Assembly (NCBI RefSeq): GCF_003265345.1
Contig: NZ_QFWW01000037.1
Location: 161,534-225,533 of the forward strand
Reading direction: 5' to 3'
DNA from: Lentzea terrae
GTDB taxonomy: Bacteria > Actinomycetota > Actinomycetes > Mycobacteriales > Pseudonocardiaceae
DNA length: 64,000 nt
Positions within the stretch are counted from its first letter, which is position 1. The number at the start of each line of letters is the position of its first letter. The notes under the pieces were generated by a model. It did no database searches. It was not told the origin of the DNA and saw only the letters and a list, made by a program, of their open reading frames with translations. Below are positions 53,496 through 63,166 of the stretch, in pieces. The translations under genes were made by a program, and so were the position numbers.

Positions 53496-54635
53496 TCAGC
53501 TCTTCGACATCTCGTAGCGCAGCAGGTCGTTGAACGTGAACGTGCCCGTCGGCTGGTCGTCCTTGCCGAGCAGGTAGAGGCGCTTCACGGCGACGAGGAT
53601 GCCCTCGGCCACGATGTCGCGGAATCCGGGCGTCGCCAGCCGCGCGCGGTCCTCCGCGTTCGTCAGGTAGCCCACCTCGACGCGGACGGCCGTGCAGCGG
53701 GTGAGCCGCAGCAGATCCCACGTCTTCGGGTGTGATCCGCAGTTCTGCATCGACGTGCGGGCGGCGACCTCGCGCTGGATGAACCCGGCCAGCGCTTCAC
53801 CCACGGTCGACGACGTGCCGTTGCCGGTGCCGTAGTGGAAAGTCGCCACGCCCTGGGCGTTCGGCGAGGAGTTGCCGTCGGTGTGCAACGACAGGATCAG
53901 ATCGGCGCCTGCCTCGTTCGCGAACCTGGCGCGCTCCGCCTCGTCCGGGCAGTTCGCCGGGCCACGCGTGAGCAGCGCCTCCATGCCGGTGGCGGCCATC
54001 TTGCCCTCGAGGCGCCTGGCCAGGTCCAGCATCAGGTCGGCCTCGGACACGCCGTCCACGACCACACCGCGGTCCTGACCGCCGTGACCGGGGTCGATGA
54101 CGATCCGCTTGCCGGACAGTCGGGAGCCGGCGTTGCGGACGCGCTCCTGCTCGCGCAGCAGCACCGGACGGCCACCGCGGACCTTCGGCTGGAGCTGCCG
54201 CAGCGCGCGCACGGTGTCCGGACCGCACATGCCGTCCACGATCAGGCCGTAGTCGCGCTGGAAGTTCTTCAGCGCCTGCTCCGTCTGCTGGCCGAACACG
54301 CCGTTCGCCCGGCCTGCGTCGTAGCCCAGCTCCAGCAGGCGTTCCTGCAGCATCAGCACGTCGTCGCCGGTGGTCGGCTGCGACATCAGGTATGCGAGCG
54401 GCCGGTCGCCGAGTGAGAACGTCGCGTCGCGCAGCGCGCGGTAGGTCGCCGGGCCGACGATGCCGTCGATGATCAGCCCCCGCTGCTGCTGGAACGCTCG
54501 CACGGCGTGCTCGACCTGCTGGTCGAACACCGGCGGCGCCTGGGGGTCGGCCGGCGGAAGCAGTCCGAGCCTGGTCAGGGTCGACCGGATCTCGGCAACA
54601 TCACTTCCGACGTCCCCGCGGCGGAGCAGCTGCAT
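53496..54635 (-). CDS. cwlM: CwlM-like amidase_3 protein with two PG-binding domains
   Basis: 379 residues without a signal peptide. Two peptidoglycan-binding-type-1 domains (about 4-70 and 84-148) and an Amidase_3 domain (about 176-355) with all four expected zinc/catalytic residues: H184, E198, H251 and E320. In mycobacteria the homologue stays in the cytoplasm, is phosphorylated by PknB and then activates MurA; the lack of an export signal fits that role here. The downstream terminator is disrupted by the IS. Same order (cwlM, trxA, trxB) as mycobacteria. Confidence 0.92.
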   Translation of the reverse strand: MQLLRRGDVGSDVAEIRSTLTRLGLLPPADPQAPPVFDQQVEHAVRAFQQQRGLIIDGIVGPATYRALRDATFSLGDRPLAYLMSQPTTGDDVLMLQERLLELGYDAGRANGVFGQQTEQALKNFQRDYGLIVDGMCGPDTVRALRQLQPKVRGGRPVLLREQERVRNAGSRLSGKRIVIDPGHGGQDRGVVVDGVSEADLMLDLARRLEGKMAATGMEALLTRGPANCPDEAERARFANEAGADLILSLHTDGNSSPNAQGVATFHYGTGNGTSSTVGEALAGFIQREVAARTSMQNCGSHPKTWDLLRLTRCTAVRVEVGYLTNAEDRARLATPGFRDIVAEGILVAVKRLYLLGKDDQPTGTFTFNDLLRYEMSKS

Positions 54636-54772
54636 GCACCCTCGCTCGACTAGGGCGCCGAACTTGGTCGGCGCGTCAGTTGGGAAGCCCTTATTGTGCC
54701 CTGCTCCGCAGAGTGATCGATGCAGGGCTACTCACAGTCGCACCGAGATCACGTTCCCGGCACCTGACAAGC

Positions 54773-54809
54773 GTGACCCGCCCGTCTTATCGATAGACGG
54801 GCGGGTCAC
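54773..54809 (-). terminator. Terminator after trxA
   Basis: Perfect 15-bp stem (54773-54787 with 54795-54809), 7-nt loop, about 45 bp past the trxA stop on the minus strand. Confidence 0.88.
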
Positions 54810-54853
54810 GTTGCGCGTTGCCTCGACTTTGTTCAGCCGATGCAACTTTCAGC

Positions 54854-55183
54854 TCAGGCCAGGACGTCCTGCAGGTCGTTGAGCAGGGCCGCCTTGGGCT
54901 TCGCGCCGACGATCTGCTTCACCGGGCGGCCGCCCTGGAAGAGGATCAGCGTCGGCACGGACATGATCTGGTAGTCGCGGGCGATCGACGGGTTCGCGTC
55001 GATGTCGACCTTGGCGACGGTGAGCTTCTCGCCGTGCTCGGCCGCGATCTCCTCCAGCACCGGCGCAACCATCTTGCACGGGCCGCACCAGGTCGCCCAG
55101 AAGTCGACCAGCACGGGCTTCTCGCTGGTCAGCACGTCGTCCGCGAACGACTTGTCGGTCACCGTGACGGTGGCGCCTGCCAT
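54854..55183 (-). CDS. trxA: Thioredoxin
   Basis: 109 residues with active-site WCGPC (C33, C36), the cis-Pro in SVPTLILFQGG, and full family length. Cytoplasmic disulfide reductant, recharged by the thioredoxin reductase encoded 27 bp upstream on the same strand. Confidence 0.97.
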   Translation of the reverse strand: MAGATVTVTDKSFADDVLTSEKPVLVDFWATWCGPCKMVAPVLEEIAAEHGEKLTVAKVDIDANPSIARDYQIMSVPTLILFQGGRPVKQIVGAKPKAALLNDLQDVLA

Positions 55184-55210
55184 GTTCTCTCCCTAACTCG
55201 CAGAAAAACT

Positions 55211-56191
55211 TCAGATGCTCTTGCCGTAGCCGCCACCGACCGCCTCGGCGGCGATCTCGGCGTGCTCCTCGCCGTGCTCGGCGAGCCACCGTTCCGCGTC
55301 GATCGCAGCACTGCAACCGGAGCCGGCGGCGGTGATGGCCTGGCGGTATTCGTGGTCGACGAGGTCGCCTGCCGCGAACACGCCGTCCAAGTTCGTGTAG
55401 GAGGTCCTGCCCTTGGTCAGGACGTAGCCCTCCTCGTCGAGGTCGACCTGGCCCTTGACCAGGCCAGAGCGCGGGTCGTGGCCGATCGCCAGGAAGAAGC
55501 CGGTGACGGGCAGCTCGGACTCCGCGCCGGTGACTGTGTCCTTGACCTTGATCGAGGACACCGTGCCGTCACCCAGCACGTCGGTGACCTGCGTGTTCAG
55601 CTGCCACTTGATCTTCTCGTTGGCGCGGGCGCGCTCGAGCATGACCTTGGAGGCGCGGAACTCCTCGCGGCGGTGGATGACCGTGACCGACTTGGCGAAG
55701 CGGGTGAGGAACGTCGCCTCCTCCATCGCCGTGTCACCGCCACCGACGACCGCGATGTCGTGGTCGCGGAAGAAGAAGCCGTCGCAGGTGGCACAGGCCG
55801 ACACACCGCGGCCGAGCAGCTCCTGCTCGCCGGGGATGTTCAGGTACCGGGCAGCGGCACCCATGGCGAGGATGACGGCCTTGGCCTGGTACTCGACGCC
55901 GTTGGCGACGACCTTCTTGATCTCACCGGTCAGCTCGACGGACTCGACGTCCTCCGCCCGCAGCTCGGCGCCGAAGCGCTGCGCCTGCTCGCGCATCTGC
56001 TCCATGAGCTCGGGGCCCATGATGCCGTCGCGGAAGCCGGGGTAGTTCTCGACCTCAGTCGTCGTCATGAGGGCGCCGCCGTACTGCGAACCCTCGAAGA
56101 CCAGGGGCTCGAGCTGCGCGCGGGCGGCGTAGACCGCCGCGGTGTAGCCCGCAGGCCCCGATCCGATGATGATCACGTTGCGCACGCTCAC
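55211..56191 (-). CDS. trxB: Thioredoxin-disulfide reductase
   Basis: 326 residues. FAD loop GSGPAG (10-15), redox pair CATC (C133, C136), NADPH loop VGGGDTAMEEA, C-terminal GVFAAGDLVDHEYRQ. Uses NADPH to reduce thioredoxin. GTG start; a second GTG lies two codons later. Forms an operon with trxA. Confidence 0.97.
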   Translation of the reverse strand: MSVRNVIIIGSGPAGYTAAVYAARAQLEPLVFEGSQYGGALMTTTEVENYPGFRDGIMGPELMEQMREQAQRFGAELRAEDVESVELTGEIKKVVANGVEYQAKAVILAMGAAARYLNIPGEQELLGRGVSACATCDGFFFRDHDIAVVGGGDTAMEEATFLTRFAKSVTVIHRREEFRASKVMLERARANEKIKWQLNTQVTDVLGDGTVSSIKVKDTVTGAESELPVTGFFLAIGHDPRSGLVKGQVDLDEEGYVLTKGRTSYTNLDGVFAAGDLVDHEYRQAITAAGSGCSAAIDAERWLAEHGEEHAEIAAEAVGGGYGKSI

Positions 56192-56269
56192 GGCCCCAGC
56201 AACTCCTCGATCTCGTCGTCTGACTGGCTCAACGGATCGTAGGTGCAGCTAATTCCGTGACTTGAGCGA

Positions 56270-57013
56270 CTACCTCTGCTTGATGGTGGTGTCCGCGAGG
56301 ACGCCTTCCGGCTTGTCCGGTCCGCAGGTCTTCGGGTCCAGCACGACCAGCCGGTACTGCGCGAGACCGCTCGGCAGGATCGCCATGACGGCTTCCTTGC
56401 CGTCGAGGGTGATCGGGCTGATGCCGAGCGGGTTGCCCGAGCTCGTGATCCCGCCGCCCTTGAGACAGCCCGCGAGGCGGTCCGGGGTCTCCAGCGGGCC
56501 GAAGTTCTGCGCTTTCAGCACGTCACCGACCGCAGAGCCGAGTTCGGACTCCTTCACCGCGAGCGGCGGGGCGGCGTTCGGCTTGGAGGACGACGTTGTC
56601 GGTGCCGGTTGAGCGTCGTTCGAGCTCGGCGTGGTGCCCGGCGACACGGCCAGCACGACACCGAACGCCGCGGCGGCCGCGACCAGCACGCCGGCGCCAC
56701 CGAGGCCGAGCCTGCGGTTGCGGCGCTTGCGGGCCTCGTCCAGCGACACGACCGGGGCGGACGGCCGGGCCTCGGCGGCGAGCGCGGCGTCGATCCGTGC
56801 CGCCACGTGGTCGGGCATCGGGATCGGCGGCAACGCCTGCAGGTCCTCCAGCGTGGCGTCCAGGGCCTGGAGGATCTCCCTGGCTTCGGGGTCCGCCTCG
56901 ACCCGCGGACGCAGCTGTGCGGCGACCTCAGGGGGCAGCACGCCCGCGTGCAGATCCGCGATGAGGTCAATCGACCACGGCGGACCCATCGGCACGCGCT
57001 CCATGCCGGTCAT
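56270..57013 (-). CDS. rsmA: Anti-sigma-M factor-like membrane protein
   Basis: 247 residues from ATG 57013, which overlaps the sigM stop (ATGA) and follows GGGAGGG. The N-terminal cytoplasmic helical region (LIADLHAGVLPPEVAAQL) suits a sigma-binding domain, followed by basic RKRRNRRLG, one transmembrane helix (about 105-125), a Pro/Thr linker and a ~90-residue extracellular domain with two Cys. The position matches Rv3912 (RsmA). Likely holds SigM inactive at the membrane. Confidence 0.82.
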   Translation of the reverse strand: MTGMERVPMGPPWSIDLIADLHAGVLPPEVAAQLRPRVEADPEAREILQALDATLEDLQALPPIPMPDHVAARIDAALAAEARPSAPVVSLDEARKRRNRRLGLGGAGVLVAAAAAFGVVLAVSPGTTPSSNDAQPAPTTSSSKPNAAPPLAVKESELGSAVGDVLKAQNFGPLETPDRLAGCLKGGGITSSGNPLGISPITLDGKEAVMAILPSGLAQYRLVVLDPKTCGPDKPEGVLADTTIKQR

Positions 57014-57627
57014 CGGCCCTCCCACTGACGTTGCTCTTGCACATTCACACCGTCAGCTGGGACGTTCGCATCTGCGATTCGGTTCCTGAGGTGCCCGAGA
57101 ACTTTGGCGAGCTTGGCGCGACCTCGCGCACACCGGCTCTTGACCGTGCCCTCCGCAATGCCGAGCATCTGCGCCGTTTCGGCGACCGAGTAACCCTCGA
57201 CGTCGACGAGCACGATCGGCGCCCGCTGCTCCTCCGGCAGTTCCATCAGCGCTTCCTGCACCATGAGGCTGGTCTCGCGGTCGCTCATCGCGTCACGGGG
57301 CGCGACGGGCTCGCCGGGACCGGCCTCTGGCAGCGGCACTGTCGGTCTTGTTTGTCGCCGTCGCATCCGGTCGAGGCACGCGTTCACCACGATCCGGTGA
57401 AGCCAGGTGGTGACCTGTGACTCAGCGCGAAACGACGAGGCCGCGCGGAAGGCGGAGATGAACGCCTCCTGCAGCGCGTCGGCGGCCTCCTCCGGGTCGC
57501 GCAGCGTGCGCAACGCCACGGCCCACATCCGGTCGCGGTGCCGTTTCACCAGCTCCGAGAACGCGTAGGGGTCACCTGCGGCGTGGGCCGAGATGAGATC
57601 GGCGTCCGAGCTGGCTGCGGCGGTCAC
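57010..57627 (-). CDS. sigM: RNA polymerase ECF sigma factor SigM
   Basis: 205 residues from GTG. Region 2 (YAFSELVKRHRDRMWAVALR, DPEEAADALQEAFISAF, WLHRIVVNACLD) and region 4 (LPEEQRAPIVLVDVEGYSVAETAQMLG, GTVKSRCARGR). Controlled by the coupled anti-sigma gene. It belongs to the same strand set as murJ, suggesting a link to envelope stress or secreted factors. Confidence 0.93.
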   Translation of the reverse strand: MTAAASSDADLISAHAAGDPYAFSELVKRHRDRMWAVALRTLRDPEEAADALQEAFISAFRAASSFRAESQVTTWLHRIVVNACLDRMRRRQTRPTVPLPEAGPGEPVAPRDAMSDRETSLMVQEALMELPEEQRAPIVLVDVEGYSVAETAQMLGIAEGTVKSRCARGRAKLAKVLGHLRNRIADANVPADGVNVQEQRQWEGR

Positions 57628-57670
57628 GCCAGCACTTTAGCGAGGACGATCACAGATCATCCGAACAGGG

Positions 57671-59194
57671 CTACTGCGCGCGGGTGTAGAGGATCTCGCG
57701 GATCTCCGACTGGTTCTTGCCGCCACCGGCGTTCGTCAGCTGCGTGATCCAGATCAGCACGTGACCGGTCGGTTCGTGCTCGTTCAGCTGGATCTGCGTC
57801 TGCCCGTCGGACAGGTCCGCGATCCCGATGACCTTGGTCTCCTCCAGCGGGGAGTCCAGCGCGGACGCCACCCTGATCTCGACGTGCGTGCCCTTGCTCG
57901 GCGAGGTGATGGTGACCGAGGCCAGCCGCACCGGCTCGGCGAACGACGCCATCAGGCCGATGCCGGGCTTCAGGGCCGGGAACTGCTGGAAGTAGTTGTC
58001 GGACCGCCAGAACGTGTTCGCGTTGTTGTCGACCGCGCGGCTCGCCTGGTTCGCGTTGTCGGGCTGGTTCGTCACGTCGTAGACGCCGATCCGGCCGGGC
58101 TGCACCGGTCCGGCCGGTGTGGGCGCCGGCGCGGTCTGCCCGTTCGAGTTCGGCTGGTTGATCACCACGGTCGGGCCGCCGCCCTTGGACGGTTCGTCGC
58201 TGAAGAACCCGACGATCTGCACGCTCAGCCACACGATCACGGTCACCGTGGCCAGGGCGAGCACGCCGACGCTGATCCACAGCTTCTTCTTCTGCTGCTT
58301 GTCCTGGCGCGGCCGCTGCGTCGTCCACACGACCTGCTCGTCGTCGTCTTCCCGCGGCGTCACGGCCTGGATCAGCGACGTCTCGGCCTCGTCGGCCGCG
58401 ATCTGGTTGAGCACCTGCAGAATCGCCGCGGACGTGCGGATACCGCCGACGGACGTGTCTTCCAGCGACCGCACCGCGACGGACGACAGCTCGTGCGGCA
58501 GGTACGGGTGCAACGCGTTCGGGGCCACGACGGACCCGTCCGGCCCGGTCGGGGCCACCGGCACGCCGCCGGGACCGCCCGGCAGCGCCCACCGGCCGGT
58601 GAGCAGCAGGTACAGGATCGCGCCGAGCCCCTTGACGTCGTCGCGCGCGATCGCGTCCGGCCGCGGACCGGGGAACGCGAGGCGCAGGCGGCCGTCCGAG
58701 GTGACCCGGATGCGCTGCGGGTGGTCGGCGCCCAGCACGAGACCGGCGTGGTGCGCGCCCTCGATGGCGGCGCCGAGCGGTTCGAGCAGGCGGGTCGCGG
58801 CGCCCGCCGGCAGCGGGCCCTCCGCGATGAGGTCCATCAGGTCGGTGCCCTGGGTCCACTCGGCGACGACCATGCCGAGGATGCCCTCGTCCGGCCGGAT
58901 GCCGGTGCCGGGCGTGAGCACGTCGATGACCCTGGAGACACCGGGGTGCGTGAACGACGCGGCGTGCATGGCGCGTTCGACCGTGCGGCGGGCCCGAGCG
59001 GCGGCCTCGTTGTCGGCCAGGTCGCCCAGCAGCACGGTCAGCGCCACGTCCCGGTTGAGCTGACCGTCCCGCGCGCGCCAGAGCTCGGCGTTCGATCTGG
59101 CGTCCGCACCGGATTTCGCGAGCAGGCGGTAGCGGCCGTTGCCGATGACGCCGCCGGGGACAAGGGCGGCGTGAACTCCGCTACTCACGGGCAC
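57671..59194 (-). CDS. Pseudokinase with extracellular domain (MviN C-terminal region as a separate protein)
   Basis: 507 residues from GTG (a second GTG two codons later). N-terminal kinase fold (about 15-275) lacking the catalytic set: no Lys in VALTVLLGDL, no HRD (HHAGLVLGADHPQRI instead) and no DFG (LRLAFPGPR). One transmembrane helix (about 305-327), a Pro/Gln linker, and a C-terminal discoidin-like beta domain (NNANTFWRSD, VRLASVTITSP). In mycobacteria this region is fused to MurJ, phosphorylated by PknB, and docks FhaA to limit peptidoglycan export. Here it follows murJ by 31 bp as its own gene. Confidence 0.9.
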   Translation of the reverse strand: MPVSSGVHAALVPGGVIGNGRYRLLAKSGADARSNAELWRARDGQLNRDVALTVLLGDLADNEAAARARRTVERAMHAASFTHPGVSRVIDVLTPGTGIRPDEGILGMVVAEWTQGTDLMDLIAEGPLPAGAATRLLEPLGAAIEGAHHAGLVLGADHPQRIRVTSDGRLRLAFPGPRPDAIARDDVKGLGAILYLLLTGRWALPGGPGGVPVAPTGPDGSVVAPNALHPYLPHELSSVAVRSLEDTSVGGIRTSAAILQVLNQIAADEAETSLIQAVTPREDDDEQVVWTTQRPRQDKQQKKKLWISVGVLALATVTVIVWLSVQIVGFFSDEPSKGGGPTVVINQPNSNGQTAPAPTPAGPVQPGRIGVYDVTNQPDNANQASRAVDNNANTFWRSDNYFQQFPALKPGIGLMASFAEPVRLASVTITSPSKGTHVEIRVASALDSPLEETKVIGIADLSDGQTQIQLNEHEPTGHVLIWITQLTNAGGGKNQSEIREILYTRAQ

Positions 59195-59225
59195 GAGGGT
59201 ACGGGACGACGCTCACCGCCAGGGG

Positions 59226-60869
59226 TCACCGCCGCCGCACCAAACGGTTGATCTTGTCGATGGCCGGCTTCATCTCGGGTACCCGGAACGCCGCCAAAAG
59301 GCCGAACGCGAGCGGCAGACCGACCAACGTCACCACGATGACCTCGAGCCAGGCGGCCAGTTGCGGGTCCGACAACCCGATCGCGCTCTGGACCAGCCAG
59401 TTCACCGCCTTGGCCGCCGCGAACGCCAGCGAGGACGCGACCACGGTGAGACAGACCGTCCAGATGGTGAAGCCGGTGCGCAGCCGACCGAGCCGGATCC
59501 GCAGCCAGACCTGACCGACGATCGCGCCGAACACGAAGCTCAGCGACATCGCGAGCGAGACACCGACGGCGAGCTGCTCCGGCTCCGACACCGCGAGGAA
59601 CAGGTACAGCAACGCGACGCGAACCGCCACGATCAGCGCCTGGATCAACGTCGGCGTGCGGGCGTCCTTCATCGCGTAGAAGACGCGCAGCTGCAGCAGC
59701 GTGACGGCGTACGGCACGAGGCCGAACGCCGAGAGCGAGAGCGCGAGACCGATCCGGGTACCGGACTCCACTCCCGCCTCGCCGAACGCGAAGGCGGCGA
59801 GACCGATGGCCACGCCGGAGACCGTCATCAGCGCGCTGAACGGCATCAGCAGGATCGTCGACATGCGGTTGCCGAACAGCAGGTCGCGGACGATCTGGTC
59901 GTTGTCGCCGTGCGCGGCCGCCCGGCTCATCTTCGGCATCAGTGCGGTGAGCAGCGAGACCCCGAGCACGCCGTACGGCACCTGGGCGATCAGCCACTGG
60001 TAGTTGAACGCCACCAGCGCGGTGTCCGAGTGCGTGGCGACGTTCGTGAGGAGCATCATGCTGACGAAGCCGAGTGCGACGTAGAGCAGCACCCAGAACG
60101 CCAGGCCTCCGAACTCCGACAACCGCGAGTCCCAGCCGAAGCGCCACTTGAACCGGAAACCGGTCTTCCTGAGCGCGGGGAACAGCACCATCGCCTGCAC
60201 GGCCACACCGAGCGCCGTGCCGAGGCCGAGCACCAGGATGTGGACGTCGGTCATCCGGACGGGGTTGAGCGTGATCTCACCGGGCAGCATCGCGTAGACG
60301 CCCAGCACCACGATCACCACGACGTTGTTGAGCACAGGGGCCCAGGTGGGCACGCCGAACACGTGCCGGGCGTTCAGCACAGCGCTGAGCAGCGCGGTCA
60401 GGCCGTAGAAGACGATGCCCGGCAGCACGAGGTACGCGAACGCCGTGACCAGTTCCGGGTTGGCTTGGTCGGAGTCCGCGATGAAGGCGTCGGTCAGCAG
60501 CGGCGCGCACGCCACGGCCAGGACCGTGCCGACACCGAGGATCACCGTGCCCATGCTGATCAGCCACTGGGCGTACGACTCACCGCCGTCGCCGTCCTCC
60601 TTCTCGGCGCGGACCAGCAGCGGGATCGCCACGCTGGTCAGGATGCCGCCGAGGAGCAGCTCGTTGATCATCGTGGGCAGCGTGGTGGCGGCCTGGTACG
60701 AGGTGTTCAGGAGCTCGCCGCCGATGACCGCGATCAGCAACACCTTGGAGAGCAGGCCGGTGACGCGGCTGACGATGGTCGCGATGGCCATCGAGCCGCT
60801 GGCCCTGGCTACCGAAGGGCCCTGCTGCTGGGGCGTTTCTGGTTCGGTGGTCGTGGCTGTCTCGCTCAC
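59226..60869 (-). CDS. murJ: Lipid II flippase MurJ (MviN)
   Basis: 547 residues, about 14 transmembrane helices of the MOP superfamily; conserved segments ASGSMAIATIVSRVTGLL, TLPTMINELLLGG and YVALGFVSMMLLTN. Moves lipid II across the membrane. GTG start overlaps the upstream DUF6049 stop. Unlike the mycobacterial ~1180-residue fusion, it ends after the transporter (VRRR), and the pseudokinase is separate. Confidence 0.95.
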   Translation of the reverse strand: MSETATTTEPETPQQQGPSVARASGSMAIATIVSRVTGLLSKVLLIAVIGGELLNTSYQAATTLPTMINELLLGGILTSVAIPLLVRAEKEDGDGGESYAQWLISMGTVILGVGTVLAVACAPLLTDAFIADSDQANPELVTAFAYLVLPGIVFYGLTALLSAVLNARHVFGVPTWAPVLNNVVVIVVLGVYAMLPGEITLNPVRMTDVHILVLGLGTALGVAVQAMVLFPALRKTGFRFKWRFGWDSRLSEFGGLAFWVLLYVALGFVSMMLLTNVATHSDTALVAFNYQWLIAQVPYGVLGVSLLTALMPKMSRAAAHGDNDQIVRDLLFGNRMSTILLMPFSALMTVSGVAIGLAAFAFGEAGVESGTRIGLALSLSAFGLVPYAVTLLQLRVFYAMKDARTPTLIQALIVAVRVALLYLFLAVSEPEQLAVGVSLAMSLSFVFGAIVGQVWLRIRLGRLRTGFTIWTVCLTVVASSLAFAAAKAVNWLVQSAIGLSDPQLAAWLEVIVVTLVGLPLAFGLLAAFRVPEMKPAIDKINRLVRRR

Positions 60870-63166
60870 GCGCTCGACTTCTCCGGTGTGACGTTCTCGA
60901 TGGACGGTGCGTCGCCGCCGTTCTCGCCGTTGCGAGCACGGACCCGCTTGTAGATGCGTCGTCCGGAGAGCAGGACGAGCGCGATCCCGGCGATCACGGT
61001 GACGATCACCGTGATGGTGCCGTACGCGGACGAAGACACCTCCAGCTTGACAGTGTCACCGAGAGCGACGCCCTCGGGAGTGGTCAGCCGGACGTTGACC
61101 GGGAACCTGCCGGACCGCAGCACCTCGACCGGCACCCGCACGACCCGCTCGCCGCGGGCGGGAAGCACCTGGTCAGCGAGGTCGAGCTTGCGGATGCCCG
61201 GGGTGTCGGCCAGCACGATCCGCACGGTGACGCGGACGTCGAGCTTGTTCGTGATCGTGACCGGGATGGGGCTGTCGCCGGAGCCGAGCAGGATCGGGCT
61301 CGCGGGCTGGGTGACGCCGACCATGCCGGTCAGCGAGTCGATCTCGCCCTGGCTGGTGAGCGCGGCGGACCGCGCCCCCTCCTCGTCCGACCGCCACGCG
61401 CCGGACATCGCGCGCAGCAAGCCGAGCCACAGCGGGCCGGCGAGGTCGCCGGGTGCGGCGTGCTCGGTGTCCTCCTGCTGCATGGCCGCGACCAGGCCGG
61501 CGAGCTCGGCGCTCTGCCTGGTCACCGAGTCGGAGATGGTGGCGGAGATCTCCCGTGCGCCGGCCTCCGGCGGGTAGGCGATCTTGGCGGTCGTCACCGA
61601 CGGCACGGCCTTGGTCAGCTCCTCCAGACCGGTCTGGGAGGCGTAACCACTGGCGAGCAGCTTCTGCGCGGCGCCCAGGAACTCGGTCATCTCCGAGAGC
61701 GGCGCGTTCCACCGGCGCGGCGGCGTGACCAGCACGTTCCGGCCGTCACCCTGCCAGCCGGCGCGGAACACCAGCACGGACAGCGCGTTCTGCACGGACA
61801 CCGGCTGGTTCTCGACCGGCGTCGTGACCCCGGAGAGCGTGCGCGTCCGGGAGCCACTGCCCTGCAGCGCGTCCGACACCATCGAGTCGATCTTCACCGC
61901 GGTCACCGGGTGCTGGCCGGCGATGCCGACCGGACCGGTGCCCGGCGCGTCGGACAGACCCGTCGGGTCGAGCAGGACCGACTTCATGCCCTGGTACTTC
62001 TGCTCGGGCTGCGGGGTGACGAGCTCGTCGAACGTCGGCTGGTCGAGCACGCCGTCCTCCGGCCAGACGAAGTCCGGCAACGGCTGCACGCCGAGGATCT
62101 GCTGGATGAGCTTCGGGCCGTCGGTCAGCGCGAGCGAGCGCATGTTGCCGAGCTTCGCCCTGTTCAGCGCCACGAGGTCGGCGTCGGCGTACGGCAGCGC
62201 GACCACGCAGCGGCCCGTGACGGCGAGCTTCAGGCGGTCGAGCCACAACTTCGCCTCGGCCTGGCCCTTGCCCTCGGCGCCACCGCGGACCTTGTAGCCC
62301 GTGCTCATCGCCTGGACCGTGCGCAGCAGATCGGGGTCGATGGCGGCGCACATGGAGGTGCTCATGGACGAGATGGCCTGCTCGTAGGCCTGCAGCAGGC
62401 CGTACAGGCGTCCGGTGGCCGAGAGCGACGCCACGAGGTCGTCGTCGACCAGCTCGGACTGGCCCTCGCCGCCGGCCCTGACCAGGCGCGGCCGGTCCGC
62501 GATGGGCCACAGGACGGTGAGCTTGGCAGGAGCACCCGGCTTGCCCTTGGTCTCGCCGCCGGGCACGCCCAGCACGGGCAGCAGCGTCGAGAGGGCCGCG
62601 AGCCGCGCCTGGCCGCCGTAGTCCGGCCGGCCGTTGATGTTGGCGAGGACCGGGTAGATGCCGGGCTGTTCGATCGCGAGCGAGGTGGGCGCTTTGCCGC
62701 GCAACGGCACCTCGAGCGTGAAGTCCTTCTGCTGGCCGGACTCCAGCTCGTCCGCGACCTTGGTGAAGTTCGGCTGGATGAACTCGGCGGCCGCCGGTTC
62801 CCGCAACGCCTTGCGCAGGTCGTCCTCGGTGTCGAGCGGCTGGCCGCGTTCCAGGCGCAGCACGATGTCGGACACCTTGCGGTCACCGACGTTCACGATC
62901 TTGCCGGTGATCTTGACTGTCCCCGGCGAGTCGCTCGTCACGAACCGGGGCGTGAGCTGGTCGATGTCGAGCCGCAGGAACTGCTGCTGTTGCTGGCCTG
63001 GCTGGGCGGAGAGAGATCTGGTCGCCCACACCTGGGTGGCGGGCGGCATGAACGGCAGCGCCGCGTCGTTCTCCGGTTGGACCTGCTCAACGGCGCCCGC
63101 GGGCGGCGTGACGGCCAGCAGGAACGCGGCAGCAGCTGCTGTGCAGACGAGCTTCCTCACGCTCAC
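60866..63166 (-). CDS. DUF6049 family secreted/membrane protein
   Basis: 766 residues from GTG. Signal peptide (1-~27, TPPAGAVE), a long extracellular portion with strand-rich domains (LDIDQLTPRFVTSDSPGTVKI near the N-terminus), and a C-terminal transmembrane helix (about 715-737, TVIVTVIAGIALVLLSG) followed by a basic tail. The order mutT4-DUF6049-murJ matches Rv3908-Rv3910. The role is undefined; coupling to murJ suggests a periplasmic part in lipid II export. Confidence 0.88.
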   Translation of the reverse strand: MSVRKLVCTAAAAAFLLAVTPPAGAVEQVQPENDAALPFMPPATQVWATRSLSAQPGQQQQQFLRLDIDQLTPRFVTSDSPGTVKITGKIVNVGDRKVSDIVLRLERGQPLDTEDDLRKALREPAAAEFIQPNFTKVADELESGQQKDFTLEVPLRGKAPTSLAIEQPGIYPVLANINGRPDYGGQARLAALSTLLPVLGVPGGETKGKPGAPAKLTVLWPIADRPRLVRAGGEGQSELVDDDLVASLSATGRLYGLLQAYEQAISSMSTSMCAAIDPDLLRTVQAMSTGYKVRGGAEGKGQAEAKLWLDRLKLAVTGRCVVALPYADADLVALNRAKLGNMRSLALTDGPKLIQQILGVQPLPDFVWPEDGVLDQPTFDELVTPQPEQKYQGMKSVLLDPTGLSDAPGTGPVGIAGQHPVTAVKIDSMVSDALQGSGSRTRTLSGVTTPVENQPVSVQNALSVLVFRAGWQGDGRNVLVTPPRRWNAPLSEMTEFLGAAQKLLASGYASQTGLEELTKAVPSVTTAKIAYPPEAGAREISATISDSVTRQSAELAGLVAAMQQEDTEHAAPGDLAGPLWLGLLRAMSGAWRSDEEGARSAALTSQGEIDSLTGMVGVTQPASPILLGSGDSPIPVTITNKLDVRVTVRIVLADTPGIRKLDLADQVLPARGERVVRVPVEVLRSGRFPVNVRLTTPEGVALGDTVKLEVSSSAYGTITVIVTVIAGIALVLLSGRRIYKRVRARNGENGGDAPSIENVTPEKSSA

